In this document: one piece after another, positions 26,161-34,704 of the stretch
How the letters are laid out: each line of letters starts with the position of its first letter
Numbering within the stretch: position 1 is the stretch's first letter
Origin: Vibrio xiamenensis
GTDB lineage: Bacteria; Pseudomonadota; Gammaproteobacteria; Enterobacterales; Vibrionaceae
DNA length: 64,000 nucleotides
Assembly (NCBI RefSeq): GCF_900100015.1
Contig: NZ_FNDD01000023.1
Span: 1-64,000, forward strand
Direction: 5' to 3'
Program-made: the position numbers and the translations under genes
The notes under the pieces: model-generated
Databases searched by the model: none
Told to the model about the DNA's origin: nothing
What the model saw: the letters and a program-made list of their open reading frames with translations, nothing else

Positions 26161-27051
26161 ATGGATGTCAAAGCATTAAGATATTTTGTTGAATTGGTCG
26201 ATCAGCAGAGCTTTACCCGTGCTTCAGAAAAGCTATTTGTGACTCAACCGACGATTAGCAAAATGATTCGAAGCTTAGAGCAAGAGATTCACCAACCCTT
26301 ACTTCATCGCGATGGGCGGCGTTTTTGGCTGACTGATGCTGGCGAAATTGTTTATCAACGTGCGCAGGAAATACTGACGCACATGACACAACTCGAAGCG
26401 GAACTGATTGATCTCAACCATCTGCAACGTGGGCATTTGAACTTAGGTATACCACCGATGGTTGGGCACTTATACGCGGGCTTGATCCGTCAATTTCGTC
26501 AAACCTACCCCAATATTGAGTTAACGATCGTCGAATATGGCGGACGTAAAATTGAGCAAGCCGTGCTAGATGGCGAAATTGATGTGGCGTTTACCATGCT
26601 CTCGGAAACGACGCATACTCATCTCAATGTGATGGAGTTATCCAACTATCCGATCATGGCAGTACTCCCAGACACCGACGAATGGAGAAATTTTGCCAGT
26701 GTAGACTGGGCCAAACTGAAAAATGAGCCCTTTTATATCTACACCAAAGAATTTACTTTGAGTGAATGTATTGCAAAACAATGCAGCGACCAAGGCTTCA
26801 GCCCTCAAATCGCAGCTCGTAGCAGTCAATGGGATTTTTTAGTCGCACTAGTTAAAAGCGGTGTTGGCGTGGCGTTTTTACCTAAACCTTTATGCCATAG
26901 AATTAAAGGTGAAGGAGTCATCGTAAAGCCAACAACGCCCAACATAGACTGGCACTTAGGTGTGATTTGGCATGGTGACCGCTACGTATCAAAAGTTGCC
27001 GAAGCATGGATAAATATGTGTAGAGATCACCAACACAGGTTCATACCTTAA
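26161..27051 (+). CDS. LysR-family regulator, CidR-like
   Basis: 296-aa LysR-type transcription factor. Winged HTH at 1-60 (MDVKALRYFVELVDQQSFTR, then QPTISKMIRSLEQE); effector domain from about 90. Divergent from the lrgA-lrgB pair, the same layout as the CidR-type regulators of Bacillus and Staphylococcus, so it most likely controls that pair, possibly in response to acetate or pyruvate overflow (inference). Its last 4 bp overlap the stop of the convergent DUF4442 gene. Confidence 0.9.
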   Translation: MDVKALRYFVELVDQQSFTRASEKLFVTQPTISKMIRSLEQEIHQPLLHRDGRRFWLTDAGEIVYQRAQEILTHMTQLEAELIDLNHLQRGHLNLGIPPMVGHLYAGLIRQFRQTYPNIELTIVEYGGRKIEQAVLDGEIDVAFTMLSETTHTHLNVMELSNYPIMAVLPDTDEWRNFASVDWAKLKNEPFYIYTKEFTLSECIAKQCSDQGFSPQIAARSSQWDFLVALVKSGVGVAFLPKPLCHRIKGEGVIVKPTTPNIDWHLGVIWHGDRYVSKVAEAWINMCRDHQHRFIP

Positions 27052-27563
27052 GATTGGTCGGTTAATGCCGAATTGGGCGATTGGTCATCTCGAAACGGGC
27101 TTTTTTTACGTACATAAAGCTTACGCTGTACGTGAGAAACCACTTCTCCATCGGCATTTTTAATGTGAATATCAAAACATGGAAAATGTTTGTCGCCACT
27201 CATCGTCTGGCTCAATATTGCGTCGAGTTGAGGTTGAGTGATCAAAAATTCAGCGAACAGATCCGTCTGTCCTGGTTTAATAAAATTAATACTCGCCTCT
27301 TTATCCCACACATAGTACTGCTCACCGAGAATACGCATTAACATCAGCGCATAGATGGGGTCAGTGAGAGAAAAGATGCTACCGCCATATTGGGTACGAT
27401 TGGCGTTTTTGTTCCACCAACGAAGCTTTAATTTCACTTTAACTTGACGAAAATCTTGGCCTATTTCGGTTATTTTAATTCCCGCGCCCCAAAACGGCGG
27501 CCAAGCGTTTAATAAGGTTTTCGCCACTCTTGGTGTTAAAAGCTTTGATAGCGAAGAATTCAT
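27048..27563 (-). CDS. DUF4442 hotdog-fold putative thioesterase
   Basis: 171 aa, soluble. It resembles DUF4442/YiiD-C type acyl-CoA thioesterase-like proteins: LKLRWWNKNANRTQYGGSIFSL (about 45-67) covers the hotdog central helix with an Asn/Gly-rich active-site region, followed by KEASINFIKPGQTDL. No measured substrate is known to me. It overlaps the end of the LysR gene by 4 bp (convergent). Confidence 0.82.
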   Translation of the reverse strand: MNSSLSKLLTPRVAKTLLNAWPPFWGAGIKITEIGQDFRQVKVKLKLRWWNKNANRTQYGGSIFSLTDPIYALMLMRILGEQYYVWDKEASINFIKPGQTDLFAEFLITQPQLDAILSQTMSGDKHFPCFDIHIKNADGEVVSHVQRKLYVRKKSPFRDDQSPNSALTDQS

Positions 27564-27680
27564 TCACGTGCTCCATCACAATTTGATTAAGTTAACGAAT
27601 TGTAACTGGTCGGATGTTTAATATCAGTGATATCGCACGATTTTATGATAACCCTCTAGTAACCCTTTGAAGTTCGTGGT

Positions 27681-27708
27681 TTATTGTTCCTCTATACTAA
27701 CCTATAAT
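27681..27708 (+). promoter_or_regulatory. Predicted fur promoter
   Basis: TTATTG (27681-27686), 16-bp spacer, TATAAT (27703-27708), a perfect -10. The predicted start near 27715 gives a leader of about 46 nt before the fur ATG. I do not see a convincing Fur box overlapping it. Confidence 0.6.
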
Positions 27709-27760
27709 ATCCGGAATAATGAATGCTGTTAATCGCTGCAGATCATCAACAGGAACGTAT

Positions 27761-28210
27761 ATGTCAGACAACAACCAAGCGTTGAAGGATGCTGGTCTTA
27801 AAGTTACCCTTCCAAGGCTAAAGATTTTAGAGGTACTTCAGCAACCTGAGTGCCAACACATCAGTGCTGAAGAACTGTATAAGAAGCTGATTGATCTCGG
27901 CGAAGAGATTGGCCTTGCCACGGTCTACCGTGTTTTAAACCAATTTGATGATGCGGGTATCGTAACCCGTCACCACTTTGAAGGCGGAAAGTCCGTTTTC
28001 GAACTCTCGACCCAACATCACCACGACCATCTCGTGTGTCTTGATTGTGGCGAAGTGATTGAATTTTCAGATGAGTTAATCGAAAACCGCCAGAAAGAAA
28101 TTGCGGCTCGTTATAACGTCATCTTAACCAACCACAGTTTGTACTTGTACGGCAAATGCGGCGACGGTTCATGTAAAAACAATCCTGACGCTCATAAAGA
28201 GAAAAAATAA
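27761..28210 (+). CDS. fur: Ferric uptake regulator Fur
   Basis: Iron-sensing repressor, 149 aa from ATG 27761 (MSDNNQALKDAGLKVTLPRL). N-terminal winged helix (AEELYKKLIDLGEEIGLATV, YRVLNQFDDAG); metal sites in HHHDHLVC and structural Zn Cys pair CLDC (about 93-96); second pair CGDGSC near the C-terminus. AGGAA lies 5 bp before the ATG. The frame is open 14 codons further upstream to 27719, but those codons precede a good ribosome site and are not part of Fur. A candidate target lies in this window (Fur box at 3990). Confidence 0.97.
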   Translation: MSDNNQALKDAGLKVTLPRLKILEVLQQPECQHISAEELYKKLIDLGEEIGLATVYRVLNQFDDAGIVTRHHFEGGKSVFELSTQHHHDHLVCLDCGEVIEFSDELIENRQKEIAARYNVILTNHSLYLYGKCGDGSCKNNPDAHKEKK

Positions 28211-28238
28211 AAAAGGCGCTTTAAGCGCCTTTTTTGTT
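28209..28238 (+). terminator. Terminator after fur
   Basis: GGCGCT (28215-28220), loop tta, AGCGCC (28224-28229), preceded by A-rich DNA and followed by TTTTTTG. Confidence 0.88.
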
Positions 28239-28315
28239 ACTGACATTATCGAATCGATAAAACGAAACGATGATTAAATGGGTGACGCCAAAGCGTGACC
28301 CATTTTTTATCTTGA

Positions 28316-29980
28316 TTAATCAGCAATTTTTGCCCAAGTATCACGCAGGCCAACCGTGCGGTTAAACACTGGACGCTCAGCACTTGAATCCTTGTCGGCA
28401 CAGAAATAACCGATACGCTCAAACTGATAACCTTCTTGAGGCGCTGCAGTCGCTAGGCTTGGTTCAACATAACCTTGTTTCACCACTAACGATTCTGGGT
28501 TGATGGTTTCAGAGAAGTTATCTGACGCTGCAGGATTTGGCACCGTAAATAGGCGGTCATACAATCGGATTTCAGCGGCAACTGATTTTTCAGCCGATAC
28601 CCAATGAATAACACCTTTCACTTTACGGCCATCTGCCGGATTCTTACCTAACGTATCCGCATCGTAGCTACAGAAAATCGTGGTGATATTACCTTGCTCG
28701 TCTTTTTCAATGCGTTCAGCTTTAATCACATAAGCACCGCGCAGACGAACTTCTTTGCCAAGCACCAAACGCTTATATTTCTTGTTCGCTTCTTCGCGGA
28801 AATCTTCGCGCTCAATCCAAACCTCGCGGGTAAATGGCACATCACGCGCACCCATTTCTGGTTTGTTTGGATGATTGGCAACCGTTAAGGTTTCCACTTT
28901 GCCCTGCTCGTAGTTTTCAATCACGATTTTAACCGGATCGATCACTGCCATAGCACGTGGTGCATTGTCGTTAAGGTCATCACGAATACACGATTCAAGA
29001 GAGCTCATCTCAATCATGTTGTCTTGCTTAGTTACCCCAATTCGCTTACAGAATTCGCGAATTGAAGCAGCTGTGAAACCACGACGACGCAAACCAGAGA
29101 TGGTTGGCATACGTGGGTCATCCCAACCGTTAACCAGTTTTTCAGTCACCAACTGATTCAATTTACGTTTAGACATCACGGTATATTCAAGATTCAGACG
29201 ACTGAACTCATACTGATGTGGCTGACAATCGATGGTAATGTTTTCCAATACCCAATCATACAAACGACGGTTATCTTGGAATTCCAGCGTACATAGCGAG
29301 TGGGTAATGCCTTCTAGCGCATCAGAAATACAGTGAGTGAAATCGTACATCGGGTAGATGCACCATTTATCACCAGTTTGGTGATGTGAAGCAAATCGAA
29401 CCCGATATAGCACAGGATCGCGCATCACCATAAACGATGATGCCATATCAATTTTTGCACGTAAGCACGCGCTGCCTTCGGCAAATTCACCGGCGCGCAT
29501 TTTTTCAAATAGCGCCAAGTTTTCCTCAACACTGCGATCGCGGTATGGGCTTGGTTTACCTGGCTCTTTTAGCGTGCCACGGTATTCACGAATTTGTTCT
29601 GGGCTTAGCTCTTCAACGTACGCGAGACCTTTGTTGATCAGCTCAATGGCATAATCATACAATTTGTCAAAGTAGTTCGATGAGTAGCAGATATCACCGC
29701 TCCACTGAAAGCCTAACCAGCTTACATCGTTTTTGATCGATTCAACGTATTCGACGTCTTCTTTCTCAGGGTTGGTGTCATCAAAGCGAAGGTTGCACTG
29801 TCCCTGGTAGTCTTCGGCAATACCAAAGTTTAAGCAAATTGACTTAGCGTGGCCAATATGAAGATAACCGTTTGGTTCTGGTGGAAAACGAGTATGCACG
29901 CTTGTGTGTTTGCCATCCGCTAAATCTTTATCAATGATTTGGCGAATGAAATTCGATGGACGAGCCTCAGCTTCACTCAT
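28316..29980 (-). CDS. glnS: Glutaminyl-tRNA synthetase
   Basis: Class I synthetase charging tRNA-Gln. 554 aa from ATG 29980 (MSEAEARPSNFIRQIIDKDL), equal to E. coli. HIGH-type motif PPEPNGYLHIGHAKS (about 35-49), KMSKS-type VMSKRKLNQL (about 267-276), and the C-terminal anticodon-binding beta barrels. The 46-codon in-frame extension to 30118 (rich in Phe/Trp/Tyr) is not part of the family and is rejected. It lies beside nagE as in E. coli. Confidence 0.97.
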   Translation of the reverse strand: MSEAEARPSNFIRQIIDKDLADGKHTSVHTRFPPEPNGYLHIGHAKSICLNFGIAEDYQGQCNLRFDDTNPEKEDVEYVESIKNDVSWLGFQWSGDICYSSNYFDKLYDYAIELINKGLAYVEELSPEQIREYRGTLKEPGKPSPYRDRSVEENLALFEKMRAGEFAEGSACLRAKIDMASSFMVMRDPVLYRVRFASHHQTGDKWCIYPMYDFTHCISDALEGITHSLCTLEFQDNRRLYDWVLENITIDCQPHQYEFSRLNLEYTVMSKRKLNQLVTEKLVNGWDDPRMPTISGLRRRGFTAASIREFCKRIGVTKQDNMIEMSSLESCIRDDLNDNAPRAMAVIDPVKIVIENYEQGKVETLTVANHPNKPEMGARDVPFTREVWIEREDFREEANKKYKRLVLGKEVRLRGAYVIKAERIEKDEQGNITTIFCSYDADTLGKNPADGRKVKGVIHWVSAEKSVAAEIRLYDRLFTVPNPAASDNFSETINPESLVVKQGYVEPSLATAAPQEGYQFERIGYFCADKDSSAERPVFNRTVGLRDTWAKIAD

Positions 29981-30305
29981 CAATAGCACCTCAATTATTG
30001 TAGTATTGTCGAAGAAAGGGTGTTGCAACTGGTGGGGGTAAAAACACCACGACCAGGCTGCAAAATATAATAGCGGTAATGATCCACAATTCTTTGCGAA
30101 TGCACAACTATATCTCAAGTTTTATTGAAAAATAATCGCCGTTAATGGTCATTCTATAACCAAGTTGGTGATCGCGCTGCAAGTCTTGCCCTATCAAGCT
30201 CAGACTACAATGATCCAAGAATTTTATTTGCCGCACAAAAACATAAAGCCTCCCAATGGGAGGCTTTGATTTTATAGTATTCGATATTATAGCTATGTGC
30301 GTAAG
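29981..30305. other. Gap between glnS and nagE
   Basis: 325 bp without a supported gene. It must contain the glnS promoter (minus strand) and holds the nagE terminator at its right end. A clear -10/-35 pair for glnS was not found; TATATT around 30072 on the minus strand is a candidate -10 only. Confidence 0.5.
30236..30270 (-). terminator. Terminator after nagE
   Basis: AAAGCCTCCC (30245-30254), loop aat, GGGAGGCTTT (30258-30267). In the nagE direction the stem is followed by ATGTTTTTGTG, a moderate U tract. Confidence 0.82.
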
Positions 30306-31790
30306 TTACGCGTTAGAAACATCGTCTGATGGGTGAATATTTTTCATCTCACCGGCAATGATTTCAGCCAAAGGACCAAGAATCACCTGCAGGTTATTCG
30401 AACCGAGTTTCACAACCCCCATCGCACCAAGATCTTTTAACTGCTGCTCGTCAATCACAGACATATCTTTCACAGTGAGACGTAAACGGGTAATACATGC
30501 ATCGATATTGGCAAGATTCTGGTGTCCGCCAAGTACTTGCAAATATTGTTTCGCCAATTTTGCTGAGTCGGTAGAACCTTGAACTTTTTTACCTGAGCTT
30601 GCAGTCTCATCTTCACGGCCAGGTGTTTTGAGGTTAAAGCGCAGAATAACTGCACGGAACACCACATAGTAAATCGCAAAGAACACCAGACCTTGAACAA
30701 TCAGCATGTACCAGTTCACAGCTAATGGGTTACGTGTTGATAACGCCATATCCACAAGACCTGCCGAGAACCCAAAGCCCGCCATCCAGTGCATTGATGC
30801 TGCGATAAACACTGAGATACCAGTCAGCACTGCATGCAATACATAAAGTAGCGGTGCAAGGAACATGAATGAGAATTCCAAAGGCTCAGTCACACCAGTG
30901 AAGAAAGAAGCAAAGCCTGCTGCAATCATGATCGATGCCACTTTCGCTTTGTTCTCAGGTTTCGCGGTGTGGTAAATCGCCAGCGCCGCGCCAGGAAGAC
31001 CAAACATCATGATTGGGAAGAAACCTGCTTGGTACATACCTGTTACACCAGGTGTCGCCACGCCTTCAGCAATCGATTTGGCACCACCTAAGAAGTTTGG
31101 AATGTCGTTGATGCCAGCCACATCGAACCAGAACACTGAGTTCAGTGCATGGTGCAAACCAACAGGAATCAGCAAACGGTTAAAGAATGCGTAGATGCCC
31201 GCACCTGTTGCGCCGAGACCTTGAATCGACTCACCAAAGTTAACCAATGCGCCATAAATTGCAGGCCACACATACATCAGAACAAATGCGATAACGATAC
31301 CAGCAAAAGAGGTCAAAATAGGAACTAAACGTTTACCCGAAAAGAAAGCCAGCGCTTTGTGCAATTCAACACTTGAGTAGCGGTTATAAATCTCAGCTGA
31401 AATAATACCAACCAAGATACCAACAAACTGGTTGTTGATTTTAGAAAATGCTGCTGGAACAGCAGTCGGATCAATACCTTGAATTTGTGCAACCGCTCCT
31501 GGTGATAACAACGTTGTGACGACAAGGAAGCCAACAAAACCGGAAAGCGCCGCTGCGCCGTCTTTGTCTTTTGACATACCAAACGCAACACCCACGGCAA
31601 ACAGCACCGACATGTTATCTATGATTGCCGCACCCGCTTTAATTAAAAATGCGGCTAAAGCGGAATTCGCCCCCCAACCATTTGGGTCGATCCAGTACCC
31701 GATACCCATCAATATGGCCGCCGCTGGCAAGGTTGCCACGGGTACCATCAGCGCTTTACCTACGCTTTGAAAGTAACCAAGAATATTCAC
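30306..31790 (-). CDS. nagE: PTS N-acetylglucosamine transporter, EIICB (no EIIA domain)
   Basis: Imports and phosphorylates GlcNAc to GlcNAc-6-phosphate. 494 aa: membrane EIIC domain (1 to about 365, with GLHHALNSVFWFDVAG and FFTGVTEPLEFSFMF) and EIIB domain (about 405-480) with the phospho-Cys in NIDACITRLRLTV. The E. coli NagE is about 650 aa and carries a fused EIIA; here the protein ends after EIIB, so phosphate must come from a separate EIIA, most likely Crr (62679). Divergent from nagA, under NagC-like operators. Confidence 0.95.
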   Translation of the reverse strand: MNILGYFQSVGKALMVPVATLPAAAILMGIGYWIDPNGWGANSALAAFLIKAGAAIIDNMSVLFAVGVAFGMSKDKDGAAALSGFVGFLVVTTLLSPGAVAQIQGIDPTAVPAAFSKINNQFVGILVGIISAEIYNRYSSVELHKALAFFSGKRLVPILTSFAGIVIAFVLMYVWPAIYGALVNFGESIQGLGATGAGIYAFFNRLLIPVGLHHALNSVFWFDVAGINDIPNFLGGAKSIAEGVATPGVTGMYQAGFFPIMMFGLPGAALAIYHTAKPENKAKVASIMIAAGFASFFTGVTEPLEFSFMFLAPLLYVLHAVLTGISVFIAASMHWMAGFGFSAGLVDMALSTRNPLAVNWYMLIVQGLVFFAIYYVVFRAVILRFNLKTPGREDETASSGKKVQGSTDSAKLAKQYLQVLGGHQNLANIDACITRLRLTVKDMSVIDEQQLKDLGAMGVVKLGSNNLQVILGPLAEIIAGEMKNIHPSDDVSNA

Positions 31791-31869
31791 CTTATAGTTC
31801 CCCCTATAGGATATTATTTATTATTGAACGACTTTTTTTGGTCGCACAATTTAGTTGAATTCAGTTTAT

Positions 31870-31899
31870 GGTTTTAATTTTGCTCCGCAAATTAAAACC
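31870..31899. promoter_or_regulatory. NagC-like operator 1 (nagE side)
   Basis: Near-perfect inverted repeat: GGTTTTAATTTTGC / GCAAATTAAAACC around tcc, one extra T in the left arm. The core TTAATTT-N8-AAATTAA resembles the NagC/Mlc operator (A/T arms with central G/C). It is 80-110 bp from the nagE start, consistent with repression of nagE. Confidence 0.72.
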
Positions 31900-31903
31900 T
31901 TAT

Positions 31904-31927
31904 CTTTTGTGATCGCAATCACCTGAA
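31904..31927. promoter_or_regulatory. CRP-cAMP site in nagE-nagA region
   Basis: TGTGA-tcgcaa-TCACC at 31908-31923 matches TGTGA-N6-TCACA in 9 of 10 positions. It lies between the two NagC-like operators, as in E. coli nagE-nagB, where CRP aids loop formation and activates both sides (established there). Confidence 0.78.
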
Positions 31928-31968
31928 GTTAGCCCAGTTCGGTTTTTTTGCTAGCAGCATCATAAAAC

Positions 31969-31991
31969 TTATTTTACAATACAAAAAATGA
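31969..31991. promoter_or_regulatory. NagC-like operator 2 (nagA side)
   Basis: TTATTTT-N9-AAAATGA matches the NagC consensus TTATTTT-N9-AAAATAA in 13 of 14 arm positions. Its centre is about 96 bp from operator 1, near nine helical turns, a distance that permits a repression loop. Confidence 0.65.
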
Positions 31992-32263
31992 TAAACCTTG
32001 TGGAAGTCTCGGGCTATTCTCAATGACAAGAGCAATATTACCCAAGTAAAATCAAAGCTTAATGGTAATATTTCTCTGTTTAGATACAGAGATAAGCTTG
32101 TCTGCCAATAAAAATAACAAGCTATTGACCCGGCTTATGGCAACTCGTTTTATTGTATTTTCGCCTCCTAAATGAACGACACGAATAAAGTTTCATCATC
32201 GTTCATGCTTTCCATACGGGGCTTTAGCAACAACAACTCGAATCAGAGAAGGATTAGCTAACT

Positions 32264-33394
32264 ATGTACGCGCTAACAAACTGTAAAATTTTCACCGGTA
32301 GCGACGTGTTAACTCAACACGCAGTTGTGATTAAAGATGGGCTGATTGATGCCGTTTGCCCGATTGGCAAATTGAAATCAGACATCAAAACCCACGATCT
32401 CGCTGGCGCGAACTTAAGCCCGGGATTCATTGATTTGCAGTTAAACGGTTGTGGCGGCGTGATGTTCAACGATGACATCAGTGTTAATGGGCTGCACACG
32501 ATGCATCAAGCAAACTTGAAATCCGGTTGTACTAGCTTCTTACCGACTTTAATCACCTCTTCAGACCAAGATATGAAAGCCGCAATTCAGGCTGCGCGTG
32601 ACTATCATGCTCAATACCAGCACCACTCTTTGGGGCTGCATCTTGAAGGGCCGTATTTAAACGCTGAGAAAAAAGGCATTCACAATATAGACTACATTCG
32701 CCCATCCAGTAGCGACATGATTGATACTATTTGCCAAAATTCAGATGTTATTGCCAAAGTGACGTTGGCACCTGAAAAAAATGACCATAACCATATTCGT
32801 CGCCTGACCGAAGCTGGCATTGTGGTTTCTATCGGCCATACCAATGCTACTTATCAGCAAGCTCGTCAGGGGTTTGAAGCCGGCATTAGTTTTGCGACCC
32901 ACCTGTTCAATGCTATGACACCAAGTGTCGGACGTGAACCCGGCGTAGTAGGCGCCATTTACGATACCCAAGATGTCTACGCTGGCATTATTGCGGACGG
33001 CTTTCACGTCGACTACGCCAACATTCGAATCGCGCACAAAATTAAGGGCGAAAAATTAGTATTAGTGACGGATGCCACAGCTCCCGCAGGCGCTGAAATG
33101 GATTACTTTATTTTTGTTGGTAAGAAAGTATATTACCGTAATGGTAAGTGTGTTGATGAAAACGGCACACTCGGCGGCTCAGCGCTCACCATGATTGAAG
33201 CGGTGCAAAATACCGTTGAGCACGTCGGCATCGCGTTGGATGAAGCATTACGCATGGCTACATTGTACCCTGCGAAAGCGATCGGTGTGGATCATAAGCT
33301 TGGCCGAATTCGTAAAGGGATGGTGGCAAACTTGACCGCATTTGACCGCGATTTCAACGTCCTTAAAACGATAGTTAACGGACAATACGAGTAA
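32264..33394 (+). CDS. nagA: N-acetylglucosamine-6-phosphate deacetylase
   Basis: Deacetylates GlcNAc-6-P to GlcN-6-P, the first cytosolic step after NagE. 376 aa, amidohydrolase superfamily TIM barrel. Metal and substrate residues: HLEGPYLN (Glu near 128), SIGHTNATYQQA (His near 192), ATHLFNAM (His near 213) and catalytic Asp in LVTDATAPAG near 270. nagC follows 9 bp downstream. nagB (deaminase) is not in the window. Confidence 0.97.
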   Translation: MYALTNCKIFTGSDVLTQHAVVIKDGLIDAVCPIGKLKSDIKTHDLAGANLSPGFIDLQLNGCGGVMFNDDISVNGLHTMHQANLKSGCTSFLPTLITSSDQDMKAAIQAARDYHAQYQHHSLGLHLEGPYLNAEKKGIHNIDYIRPSSSDMIDTICQNSDVIAKVTLAPEKNDHNHIRRLTEAGIVVSIGHTNATYQQARQGFEAGISFATHLFNAMTPSVGREPGVVGAIYDTQDVYAGIIADGFHVDYANIRIAHKIKGEKLVLVTDATAPAGAEMDYFIFVGKKVYYRNGKCVDENGTLGGSALTMIEAVQNTVEHVGIALDEALRMATLYPAKAIGVDHKLGRIRKGMVANLTAFDRDFNVLKTIVNGQYE

Positions 33395-33403
33395 AAATAG
33401 AGC

Positions 33404-34618
33404 ATGAATGGCGGACAAATAGGTAACGTAGATTTAGTAAAACAACTCAACAGTGCGGCTGTCTACCGCCTGATTGATCAACAAGGGCCTATTTCTAGAA
33501 TTCAAGTCGCGGATGTCAGCCAATTGGCGCCGGCAAGCGTCACCAAAATAACCCGCCAACTTCTTGAGCGCGGCCTAATTAAAGAGGTCGCGCAACAGGC
33601 ATCAACCGGTGGTCGCCGAGCCATTTCCCTCACCACCGAAGTTGAACCTTTCCATTCTGTCGCTGTGCGCCTTGGCCGCGATTATATTCAAATCAGCTTA
33701 TACAACTTAGGTGGCAAGGAGCTAATCTCCGAGCATCTCGAGTTTTACTACACTAAGCAAAGTGAATTAGTTGATGGTCTTATCGAGCACATAGCCAACT
33801 TTATCGACCACCAACAAGTTCTGATCAAGCAACTGATCGCGATTGGTGTTTCACTGCCTGGTTTGGTCAACCCTGAAACTGGCGTGGTTGACTACATGCC
33901 CAATATCTCAGTCAATAGCCTAGCGATTTCAGATTTAATTCTTGAAACCTTCAAAGTGCCGTGTTTTGTCGGTAATGACGTCAGAGGCATGGCACTTGCT
34001 GAACACTATTTTGGCGCCAGCCAAGATTGCCAAGATTCGATTTTAGTCAGTGTGCATCGCGGAACTGGCGCTGGAATTATCGTGAATGGTCAAGTGTTTC
34101 TAGGCCATAACCGCAATGTGGGAGAAATTGGTCACATTCAAATCGATCCACTGGGTGAACAATGCCAATGTGGCAACTTCGGCTGCCTTGAAACTGTGGC
34201 GGCCAACCCCGCCATTATCGAGCGAGTGAAAAAACTCATCGCTCAAGGGTACGAATCTAGCCTGGCAAATGTCGAAAGCCTTAATATCGTGACTATTTGT
34301 GAACACGCCAATGCAGGTGATGAACTTGCGAAACAAAGTTTGGTTCGAGTTGGTAACCAACTGGGTAAAGCGATTGCGATCACCATTAACCTGTTTAATC
34401 CACAAAAAGTGATTATTGCCGGTGATATCACGCGCAGCAGCGACATTATCTTCCCCGCCATTCAGCGCAATGTGGAAAATCAGTCACTTAAGACTTTCCA
34501 CTCACAGTTGCCGATCGTCGCATCAGAAATTGACCAGCAACCCACCATTGGCGCTTTTGCGATGATCAAGCGTGCCATGCTTAATGGTGTTTTACTGCAA
34601 AAATTACTCGAAGAATAG
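33404..34618 (+). CDS. nagC: N-acetylglucosamine repressor NagC (ROK family)
   Basis: 404-aa repressor whose inducer is GlcNAc-6-P. N-terminal HTH (about 13-70: SRIQVADVSQLAPASVTKIT); ROK sugar-binding domain with structural zinc motif CQCGNFGCLE (about 253-262) and VGEIGHIQIDP. Co-transcribed with nagA, so it acts on its own operon through the two operators at 31870 and 31969. In vibrios NagC is also a regulator of chitin-use genes, including chitoporin (family knowledge). Confidence 0.96.
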   Translation: MNGGQIGNVDLVKQLNSAAVYRLIDQQGPISRIQVADVSQLAPASVTKITRQLLERGLIKEVAQQASTGGRRAISLTTEVEPFHSVAVRLGRDYIQISLYNLGGKELISEHLEFYYTKQSELVDGLIEHIANFIDHQQVLIKQLIAIGVSLPGLVNPETGVVDYMPNISVNSLAISDLILETFKVPCFVGNDVRGMALAEHYFGASQDCQDSILVSVHRGTGAGIIVNGQVFLGHNRNVGEIGHIQIDPLGEQCQCGNFGCLETVAANPAIIERVKKLIAQGYESSLANVESLNIVTICEHANAGDELAKQSLVRVGNQLGKAIAITINLFNPQKVIIAGDITRSSDIIFPAIQRNVENQSLKTFHSQLPIVASEIDQQPTIGAFAMIKRAMLNGVLLQKLLEE

Positions 34619-34648
34619 CCGCATCAGGTACGGTTATGAGATAAACTT

Positions 34649-34682
34649 CAGGGCTAAGTTCGACAACCTAGCCCTTTTTTAT
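34649..34682 (+). terminator. Terminator after nagC
   Basis: GGGCTA-a-GTT-cgac-AAC-c-TAGCCC (34651-34674) followed by TTTTTT. Confidence 0.85.
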
Positions 34683-34704
34683 ATTTAGCGAGAACAACTC
34701 ATTC

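Larger units (their letters stand above)
31791..32263. promoter_or_regulatory. Divergent nagE / nagA-nagC control region (473 bp)
   Basis: Contains two NagC-like operators and a CRP site (listed separately). The remaining 270 bp up to nagA is AT-rich with no ORF of note; nagA has a good ribosome site (AGAAGGA, 11 nt before ATG). The long nagA-side leader leaves room for further regulation that I cannot identify. Confidence 0.6.

Noticed and set aside
27719..27760. In-frame upstream part of fur
   Set aside because: It precedes a good ribosome site and is not part of Fur. I considered an upstream leader ORF like E. coli uof, but here it is in frame without a stop, so it is just leader.
29981..30118. 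N-terminal extension of GlnS
   Set aside because: 46 hydrophobic or aromatic codons absent from GlnS; shadow of the leader DNA.
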